A stretch of 64,000 bases of DNA. Origin: JBEOJY01 sp040275305 (lineage in GTDB: Bacteria > Pseudomonadota > Alphaproteobacteria > UBA9219). A program made the translations under genes and the position numbers. The stretch spans positions 1-64,000 of the forward strand of contig JBEOJY010000007.1 in assembly GCA_040275305.1 (NCBI GenBank). Direction: 5' to 3'. This document shows, piece by piece, positions 58,418 to 64,000 of this stretch. A model generated the notes under the pieces. The model was not told the origin of the DNA and did not search any database. It saw nothing but the letters and a program-made list of their open reading frames with translations. Within the stretch, counting starts at the first letter, position 1. Every line of letters begins with the position of its first letter.

Positions 58418-59560
58418 ATGGATCGTTTGACGACCTACCTCTTTCGGCAATTAATGCTGACGCTGGTCTTTACGGCTGGCGCCGTAAGCTTTGTTGTGCT
58501 GTTCACGCAACTGTTCCGCCTTCTGTCTCTGGTCATCGACAATTCCGGCACCGCGCTCGTGTTCGTGGAGCTTATGGCCTTGTCGATCCCGACATTCCTG
58601 CCGCTGATACTGCCGCTAGCCATGGGCATCTCCACGCTGTTCGCCTACCATAAACTCTCAAACGATAGCGAACTGATCGTCATGCACGCCGCAGGCATCA
58701 GTCCCCTGCAACAAGCCAAACCAGCGATCATCATCGGAACAGTGATGCTTGTCGCATGCTATGTCTTGACGCTCAGCCTAACGCCCGCCGCGAACCGCGA
58801 ACTTGTGCGTCTGCAATACAAAGTGCGAGACAGCTACGCCGCCCTGCTCTCGCGTCCCGGCAACTTCAACGACCTGTCCGACGGCCTGACATTTTACGCG
58901 CAAAAGCGCGGAGCCGGAGGCGTGTTGGAAGGCATCCTGATTCACGACACGCGTGACCCGGAAACGCCCGTGACCATCATGGCGGACTCCGGAAAGATCA
59001 TTGATAATTCAAGTCAGCCGCAAATCGCGATCTTCAACGGACGTCGACAGGAGCTTGACCGAGCGACCGGCAAGCTCGCTGAATTTTCGTTCGGACAATA
59101 CATGCTGGACCTCAACATGCTGCGCAGCATGCCGGGACATCGGCTTCCTGACCCGCGCGAGCAAACGATTGCCGAACTCATGTCGCCGACGCAAGATATG
59201 CTGAAACGCCGAGCCAGCTATAAACAGCTAGGCGCCGAACTTCATCAAAGGCTTGCCTCGCCCATGCTGGCATTGTCTTTCACGTTGATAAGTCTCTGCG
59301 CGATCTATGTCGGAACCTTCAACCGCCGTGGCCTTGCGTTGCGAATTGTCTTGGCCGCGCTGGCCATAGTCGTTGTGCAGGCCGCGTTCATGGCGCTTAA
59401 CAGTCTGGTTCCACGCATACAAGAACTGGCGATTCTGCTCTACGCCGCCGCGCTCTTGCCCATTCCCGTATGCCTTCTGCTCTTGAAAGGCGAAAAGAAC
59501 GGAGCTGTTCCCCCGATTCATCGGCAAAACCCCCTGCCGAAAGCAGGAGCGGCGACATGA
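58418..59560 (+). CDS. lptF: LPS export permease LptF
   Basis: A 380-residue inner-membrane permease of the Lpt machine that extracts lipopolysaccharide toward the outer membrane. There are three membrane segments in the N-terminal part (TLVFTAGAVSFVVLFTQLF and neighbours), a periplasmic jellyroll domain (about 125-260), and three C-terminal segments. Its end overlaps lptG by four bases (ATGA). The ATPase LptB and LptC are not in the window. Confidence 0.93.
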   Translation: MDRLTTYLFRQLMLTLVFTAGAVSFVVLFTQLFRLLSLVIDNSGTALVFVELMALSIPTFLPLILPLAMGISTLFAYHKLSNDSELIVMHAAGISPLQQAKPAIIIGTVMLVACYVLTLSLTPAANRELVRLQYKVRDSYAALLSRPGNFNDLSDGLTFYAQKRGAGGVLEGILIHDTRDPETPVTIMADSGKIIDNSSQPQIAIFNGRRQELDRATGKLAEFSFGQYMLDLNMLRSMPGHRLPDPREQTIAELMSPTQDMLKRRASYKQLGAELHQRLASPMLALSFTLISLCAIYVGTFNRRGLALRIVLAALAIVVVQAAFMALNSLVPRIQELAILLYAAALLPIPVCLLLLKGEKNGAVPPIHRQNPLPKAGAAT

Positions 59561-60648
59561 TCCTAGTCGGCACGCTGACCCGCTACTGGGGACGCCATTA
59601 CGCGCTTTGGTTCCTGTCCTTTCTGGCGGGATTGTCAGGGATCGTCTACCTCTTTGAAGTCGCGGAGTTGCTGCGCCGCGCGGCCAACCGCCCCGAAGCG
59701 GGCCTCGGCCTTATCCTGCGTATGGGCCTCTACAAACTACCGGAAACGATCGAACATATCCTGCCTTTCGTCGTTCTGTTTTCCGGCATGTTCGTCTTTT
59801 GGCGCCTGACGCGCAGCAACGAACTGGCGGTCGCGCGAGCCGCAGGTATTTCCGCATGGCAATTCCTCGCCCCGGCCTTAGGAGTGACCTTCCTCTTCAG
59901 CTTCCTGAACACGACGATTGTCAACCCGCTAGGAGCCAGCTTCAACGAACGCTACCAGCAACTAGACTCCCATTACCTCCAACGCGCGCCGACCCTTGAA
60001 CTGACCGGAGCGGGTCTGTGGCTCCGCCAACAAGACGACTCGCGCCGATATCTCCTCCACGCCGACCATGTGCGGCTGGATCCGCTCGTGCTGGCTCCCT
60101 TAATGGCCTTTGTCTACGACAAACAGGATCGCTACCTCGGACGCATGGACGCGCCGCGCGCGACGCTCCAGAACGGCGAGTGGAAAATTGAGGATGTCTG
60201 GTTCAACTGGGACCAACAAGACCCGCAGCATCAGGATATCTTCTACCTGCCGACCAGCCTCACCTTCGGCAAGATACAAGAAAGCATGTCGCCGCCGAAC
60301 ACCATCTCGTTCTGGAATCTGCCGAACTTCATCCGCGCGTTGAAAGCCATCGGCCTCCCCGCCACGCGCCACGAATTGCATTTTCAGGAACTGCTGGCCC
60401 GCCCCATCCTGCTTTGCGCCATGGTGTTCTTCGCCGCCGCCTTCTCGCTGCGCCTCAGCCGCTGGGGCGGCATGGCAAGCATGGCCGCCGCCGGGCTAGC
60501 GGTCGGCAGCAGCGTCTTTACGCTCAACAACGTCGTCACCGCGCTAGGAGCCAACCAAACCCTCCCGGTCCCGCTCGCCGCCTGGGCCATTCCCATCGCC
60601 ATGCTCGCGCTCGGCAACGCCGCGCTGCTGTATATGGAGGATGGATGA
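59557..60648 (+). CDS. lptG: LPS export permease LptG
   Basis: A 363-residue partner of LptF. The start at 59557 gives an ATGA overlap with lptF. It has the same architecture: N-terminal membrane segments (LWFLSFLAGLSGIVYLFEV), a periplasmic domain with YLLHADHVRLDP, and C-terminal segments ending VAAWAIPIAMLALGNAALL-like. A miniature element begins 16 bases after its stop. Confidence 0.93.
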   Translation: MILVGTLTRYWGRHYALWFLSFLAGLSGIVYLFEVAELLRRAANRPEAGLGLILRMGLYKLPETIEHILPFVVLFSGMFVFWRLTRSNELAVARAAGISAWQFLAPALGVTFLFSFLNTTIVNPLGASFNERYQQLDSHYLQRAPTLELTGAGLWLRQQDDSRRYLLHADHVRLDPLVLAPLMAFVYDKQDRYLGRMDAPRATLQNGEWKIEDVWFNWDQQDPQHQDIFYLPTSLTFGKIQESMSPPNTISFWNLPNFIRALKAIGLPATRHELHFQELLARPILLCAMVFFAAAFSLRLSRWGGMASMAAAGLAVGSSVFTLNNVVTALGANQTLPVPLAAWAIPIAMLALGNAALLYMEDG

Positions 60649-60663
60649 TCATGCCAATTCAGC

Positions 60664-61000
60664 CATACCACCCTACACACTAACACATTGTTTGATAACA
60701 AAACTTATCTTGGCCGTCCGCGTCATTCCGGCGCAAGCCGGAATCCAGCAGCGCCGCAACACATTGTTTGATAACAAAACTTATCTTGGCCGTCCGCGTC
60801 ATTCCGGCGAAAGCCGGAATCCAGCCGCGCCGCGTCTGCGGCGCGAAAGACTCTCAATCGCGCTCACAATCGCAGGCCGTGAATTCGTTCTTTTCCTCCA
60901 ACTGCCGCTCGCAAGCTGGCTTCCGGCTTTCGCCGGAATGACGCTGGCGGTCATAACGAATCTAGTTCTGAAGCCATGCGTTAAGGTGTAGGGTAGTGTA
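60664..61000. mobile_element. miniature inverted-repeat element, CTACCCTACA family
   Basis: A 337-base element from CATACCACCCTACA to the inverse of TACACTACCCTACA, flanked by perfect 9-bp repeats CAATTCAGC at 60655-60663 and 61001-61009. Both ends are of the ACATTGTTTGATAAC / ACGCATGGCTTCAGAAC type. The interior has the CATTCCGGCGAAAGCCGG core in inverted arrangement and a 76-base tandem duplication at its left (60682 and 60758). Confidence 0.82.
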
Positions 61001-61038
61001 CAATTCAGCCATATTTTAAGCGCAAATCCTGTATATGA

Positions 61039-61182
61039 TAGGACTTACGCGAAATGGAGAAGAAACAAAATGGGACACCCGCCTTCGCGGGTGTGACAGC
61101 GGGGTTTATGGACGGTTTGAGCCGAAATTCCGTCATGCCCGCGAAGGCGGGCATCCCATTTTTCTTTCTCGCGTAAGTCCTA
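61039..61182. mobile_element. inverted-repeat element with TAGGACTTACGCGA ends
   Basis: Perfect 14-base inverted ends TAGGACTTACGCGA (61039-61052) and TCGCGTAAGTCCTA (61169-61182). The interior is two hairpins, ACACCCGCC-TTC-GCGGGTGTG and CATGCCCGCGAAGGCGGGC. It has no coding content. Its right end touches the first ATG of the lolA open frame. Confidence 0.75.
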
Positions 61183-61218
61183 ATGAAAACAAAAACACAA
61201 CCTAGAACGGAGTGTGCC

Positions 61219-61908
61219 GTGTCGCCTTCCTCCCTTCGCCTGATCCTTCTCTGCTTGCCCCTCCTGTCCCTGCTTACCGCGCCACAGGCGCAGGCCGAAC
61301 CCTCCGCACCAATCGAGCCTCCCGCCCGCTCCGCCGCCACAACTCCGGCCAAACTCACCCCCACCGACCAAGCCGATATCGCGCGTGTAGAAACCTATCT
61401 AAACAACCTCAAAAGCATCGCCGCCGATTTCATGCAGATCGACGATGCCGGAGGAGTCATGCGCGGCAAGATATCCATCCAGCGCCCCGGGAAAATGCGC
61501 GTCGTCTATGAAGCGCCCAACAAGGACTTCATCGTCGCCGACGGCGGCATGGTCCATATCTGGAACGACGATTTGAAATCGCAAACCAACGTGGATCAAA
61601 GCGGAAGTCTCGCCGAATTTATCCTGCGCGATCCCATCAAACTAGAAGGCGAAGTGACCGTCACGAAATTCCAGCGCTATCCCGCCAAGCTGGAACTGAC
61701 TCTGGTGCAAGCCAACGACCCCGCCGCAGGGCAACTGACCCTGATCTTCGAAGACAAGCCGTTGCAGCTGCGCCAATGGCGCGTGCTCGATCCACAAGGC
61801 AGCATGACAGGCGTAAATCTTGAAAACGCGCGGGAGGGAGTTTCCTTCCCGCCCGGAACCTTCTCCTTCATGCCGCCCAACTTCGGCAAAGGCGGCAAAG
61901 CGCAGTGA
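61219..61908 (+). CDS. lolA: outer-membrane lipoprotein carrier LolA
   Basis: A periplasmic chaperone that carries lipoproteins from LolCDE to the outer membrane. I chose the GTG at 61219 because GGAG lies six bases before it; the earlier in-frame ATG at 61183 directly abuts a transposon-like end and has no such site. 229 residues with a signal peptide (LILLCLPLLSLLTAPQAQA). The mature part has VETYLNNLKSIAADFMQ, GKISIQRPGKMRVVYEAP and FIVADGGMVHIWND, the pattern of LolA. Confidence 0.88.
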   Translation: MSPSSLRLILLCLPLLSLLTAPQAQAEPSAPIEPPARSAATTPAKLTPTDQADIARVETYLNNLKSIAADFMQIDDAGGVMRGKISIQRPGKMRVVYEAPNKDFIVADGGMVHIWNDDLKSQTNVDQSGSLAEFILRDPIKLEGEVTVTKFQRYPAKLELTLVQANDPAAGQLTLIFEDKPLQLRQWRVLDPQGSMTGVNLENAREGVSFPPGTFSFMPPNFGKGGKAQ

Positions 61909-61934
61909 CCGTGAAGGAAACCCCGCGAAGAAAG

Positions 61935-61975
61935 CGAAGCCTAGTCCCCTCCCCCTTGCGGGGAGGGATAGGGTG
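61935..61975. repeat. CTCCCCC-type hairpin
   Basis: A hairpin CCCCTCCCCC-TTGC-GGGGAGGG just after lolA. The same core sits inside the elements at 46215 and 52537, here without their terminal repeats. It could act as a transcript-end hairpin, although no T-run follows. Confidence 0.45.
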
Positions 61976-62024
61976 GGGGACAAGCCAAAACCCAGAATAA
62001 GGGAGTCGCAAAAGAGTCATGGAC

Positions 62025-62251
62025 CATGCTACCCTACAGATGGATGCATTGATATTGCAGGAAGAAATAAGCAGCAAGCGTCATGCCCGCGAAGGCGGGC
62101 ACCCATCTCCCGACGTTGAAACAAGGCAAAAACATGCAAGTCAAGCGCTCGTATCTGCGACAGGAGGTGGGCACCCGCCTTCGCGGGTGTGACGCATGTG
62201 GCAGGAACTAATCTTGTTCTGAAACAATGCGTTAAAGTGTAGGGCAGCATG
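62025..62251. mobile_element. miniature inverted-repeat element upstream of xthA
   Basis: A 227-base element from CATGCTACCCTACA to the inverse of CATGCTGCCCTACA, flanked by perfect 9-bp repeats GTCATGGAC at 62016-62024 and 62252-62260. One end continues GATGGATGCATTGATATTGC, the other TTTAACGCATTGTTTCAGAA, so the two ends are of different subtypes. The interior core is CATGCCCGCGAAGGCGGGC in inverted arrangement. Confidence 0.85.
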
Positions 62252-62265
62252 GTCATGGACTACAC

Positions 62266-63069
62266 ATGAAAATCGCGACATGGAACATTAACTCCGTGCG
62301 TCTGCGCATCGGCTTGGTCGAACGCTTGCTGGACGAGGAAAAGCTCGACGTCTTGTGTCTTCAGGAAACCAAGACCCCGGACGAGTTCTTCCCGCGCGAA
62401 GCCTTTGCCGCCAAAGGCTACGTCCACCAACACATACACGGCATGAAAAGCTATAACGGCGTCGCCGTCGTCTCGCGCGTTCCATTCGAAAATCCCGGCA
62501 AGCTCTCATGGCAAGGCCGCGAGGATTGCCGCCATATCAGCGTCACGTTACCGGGCGATGTCGAATTGCACTGCTGCTACGTCCCCGCCGGAGGCGACAT
62601 CCCGGACCCCGACGCAAACGCGAAATTCGCGCATAAACTAGGTTTTCTCGACGAGCAAATCGCATGGTGGAAAAAAACGAAGCAGCAGGATAACGCGCAA
62701 CCACGCCGCAAAATCCTTGTAGGCGATCTCAACATTGCGCCGCTTGAAAACGATGTCTGGTCGCACCGCCAAATGCTGGGCGTCGTGTCGCACACGCCCA
62801 TCGAGGTAGAAAAGCTCGCCGACTGGCAAAAATCCTATGACTGGCAAGACGCCCTCCGCGCCTTCGTGCCGGCGGAACAAAAGCTCTATTCGTGGTGGAG
62901 CTACCGCGCGAAGGACTGGCAAGCCTCGAACCGGGGCCGCCGCCTCGACCATGTCTGGGTCACCCCCGACCTCAAGCCGCGCCTCCGCAGCGCCAGCATC
63001 TTACGCGACGCGCGCGGCTGGTCCCCGCAACCCAGCGACCACGTTCCGGTCATAGTGGAAATATCATAG
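62266..63069 (+). CDS. xthA: exodeoxyribonuclease III
   Basis: An AP endonuclease and 3'-5' exonuclease of base-excision repair. 267 residues. Catalytic motifs are visible: WNINSVRLR, LQETKTPDE, GMKSYNGVAVVSR, GDLNIAPLENDVW, RGRRLDHVWVTPDL and the final PSDHVPVIVEI. The start lies only five bases after the 9-bp duplication of the miniature element, so the native upstream region has been replaced. The available ribosome binding site is weak (GGA). Confidence 0.95.
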   Translation: MKIATWNINSVRLRIGLVERLLDEEKLDVLCLQETKTPDEFFPREAFAAKGYVHQHIHGMKSYNGVAVVSRVPFENPGKLSWQGREDCRHISVTLPGDVELHCCYVPAGGDIPDPDANAKFAHKLGFLDEQIAWWKKTKQQDNAQPRRKILVGDLNIAPLENDVWSHRQMLGVVSHTPIEVEKLADWQKSYDWQDALRAFVPAEQKLYSWWSYRAKDWQASNRGRRLDHVWVTPDLKPRLRSASILRDARGWSPQPSDHVPVIVEIS

Positions 63070-63107
63070 AGAGAAAAATATTTTTTTGAAACATCCCACA
63101 TTTTCCC

Positions 63108-63136
63108 TTGACGTGATGATTCCCATGCGATAGAGT
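63108..63136 (+). promoter_or_regulatory. sigma-70-like promoter of RNA element copy B
   Basis: TTGACG at 63108-63113, 17 bases, TAGAGT at 63131-63136, then the shared GATCCCACTT. It has the same layout as the promoter at 2696-2725. The predicted start is the A at 63143. Confidence 0.6.
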
Positions 63137-63142
63137 GATCCC

Positions 63143-63421
63143 ACTTTCTTTTCGAATATGTAGGAAAAGGAAGTGCTGACGAAGCCGACGGACCCGCTGA
63201 CTAGCTAGCATGCGGGAGAGGAGCCGAAGGGGGAGACAGCGGGTAGGCCACCCTAAGCAGGCCGGGGCAGACAGGGTACCGGACTGTGATTGGGGAGCGC
63301 GCTCCAGATTAAGAAGGAAGAAAAGATAGATAAGAGAATATGAAAGAAAAGAAAAAAAAGAATAGAGAAGAGAGGAAAGGAAAGGAAGGAAAAGAACCGA
63401 AAGAAAATCTACTCCCAAGCT
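63143..63421 (+). ncRNA. candidate structured RNA, copy B
   Basis: Aligns along its length with 2732-3000 in the same orientation. It has the stem CCCGC/GCGGG (63193-63197 with 63212-63216), a supporting CGG/CCG helix, the invariant GGGTAGGCCACCCTAAG and CCGGGGCAGACAGGG blocks, and the palindrome GGAGCGCGCTCC (63294-63305). A tail of about 100 bases, nearly all purine, precedes TCTACTCCCAAG. Changes relative to copy A fall symmetrically in the stem and palindrome. It lies between xthA and htpX. Confidence 0.55.
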
Positions 63422-63484
63422 GCGGCATAATTAAGGGTAACGCCCAACCCCTAGAGGCTACCAAAACAAACCTTGCAAAAAGGG

Positions 63485-63545
63485 CCGTCATCGCGAGGGG
63501 CTATCCGCAAGGACCGTCATTGCGAGCCCCATCTTGGGGGCGAAG
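63485..63545. repeat. truncated palindromic repeat pair
   Basis: Two partial copies of the left arm in a row, GGGCCGTCATCGCGAGGGG and GGACCGTCATTGCGAGCCCC, followed by a fragment of the other arm (GGGGGCGAAGCAATG). It is a rearranged remnant of the family at 8070 and 55048. Confidence 0.5.
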
Positions 63546-63595
63546 CAATGTTTTGTCTCCGTGAAAGCTTGAAAGTAACGACGCGCATGCGCTGA

Positions 63596-64000
63596 TCATG
63601 CCTCCGGAATTAAGCTTTTCCCCTCAGGCGGTAAACCGCCGAGCCTCTGCAGCGCGACGATACGATTCTCGATTGGCGGATGCGTCGCGAACAATCCGCC
63701 GATGTCGAAAACGGAAGGTGGGTTTTCGATAAACATCTGCCGCACTTCCGGCGGCACATCCGGAATCTCGCTTGCGCCTGAAATCTTGCGCAATGCCGAA
63801 ATCATCGCTTCCGGATCCTTCGTCAGCTCGACCGCTCCCGCATCCGCCATATACTCGCGCCGTCGCGACAAAGCGAAGCGCAGCAATATCGCCAGCACAT
63901 ATCCGACCGCCAGCATCACGGCGGAAATAATCATCAACAAAGCTATATTCGCCCCGCCGCGCCCTTGCCCGCGCCCATCATCGCTCCTTCCCGTTCTGCC
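63596..64000 (-). CDS. htpX: protease HtpX, C-terminal part (runs off the window)
   Basis: A membrane-bound M48 zinc protease that degrades misfolded membrane proteins. Only the last 134 residues are in the window; the frame is open to the edge. Visible are a Gly/Arg-rich stretch (DDGRGQGRGGANIA), a membrane segment (MIISAVMLAVGYVLAILLRF), then SRRREYMADAGAVELTKDP containing the third metal-ligand region, and FATHPPIENRIVALQRL, typical of HtpX. The HExxH motif lies beyond the window. Confidence 0.9.
   Translation of the reverse strand, partial: GRTGRSDDGRGQGRGGANIALLMIISAVMLAVGYVLAILLRFALSRRREYMADAGAVELTKDPEAMISALRKISGASEIPDVPPEVRQMFIENPPSVFDIGGLFATHPPIENRIVALQRLGGLPPEGKSLIPEA

Overview
The window reads as part of a chromosome from a free-living, probably motile alphaproteobacterium. 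The evidence is the gene order ftsB next to eno and the pyruvate dehydrogenase cluster, an alphaproteobacterial-type HtpX, DegP, FtsK and LolA, a double cold-shock-domain protein, and a YejE/YejF transporter. I cannot fix the order or genus from sequence alone. Housekeeping genes dominate. Accessory material is mostly small repeats, insertion-sequence debris and a few low-GC or unrecognised genes.

Layout. 1-1000 is an AT-rich gene-poor stretch, followed by a GT4 glycosyltransferase. 2.7-3.5 kb carries a candidate structured RNA gene (copy A) and a miniature transposable element. 3.6-14.7 kb is a leftward block: a HEPN-like protein, lipA, a PIN protein with its coupled partner, lpdA, a GNAT enzyme, pdhC, pdhB, a small degenerate lipoyl-like protein, pdhA, ftsB and eno. 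ribD and two overlapping small genes follow on the plus strand. 17.1-28.8 kb holds yejF-yejE, an IMPase-like gene, tRNA-Ser(GGA), two secreted small proteins, a hemerythrin-tailed chemoreceptor, a lytic transglycosylase and a second lpd. This segment shows inverted strand composition and ends in fragments of IS5- and IS3-type elements. 29.7-38.6 kb has a metal-associated outer-membrane protein, alaS, holB, corA and ubiT-ubiU-ubiV. 38.6-48.9 kb is leftward again: a small hypothetical gene, pyrG, secG, a VOC protein, degP, ftsK, a degenerate phosphoesterase and a nitronate-monooxygenase-like flavoprotein. 49.1-54.7 kb has a large TPR protein, a double cold-shock protein and two unknowns. 55.5-64.0 kb has sodB, holC-pepA, lptF-lptG, lolA, xthA, the second copy of the structured RNA (copy B) and the 3' part of htpX.

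How genes work together. PdhA/B/C, LpdA and LipA form one oxidative-decarboxylation and lipoylation module downstream of enolase. UbiT/U/V supply ubiquinone without oxygen, while SodB and the hemerythrin chemoreceptor deal with or sense oxygen. Together these suggest a shifting-oxygen lifestyle (inference). LptF/G, LolA, DegP and SecG serve the cell envelope.

The most interesting item is the pair of elements at about 2.70-3.00 kb and 63.11-63.42 kb. Each has a conserved TTGACG promoter, a conserved core with compensatory base changes in a stem, and a roughly 100-base purine tail. I recognise no known RNA family. The window also carries several families of small inverted-repeat elements, one with perfect 9-bp target duplications at three sites. 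Their palindromic cores appear to be exchanged between different terminal repeats.
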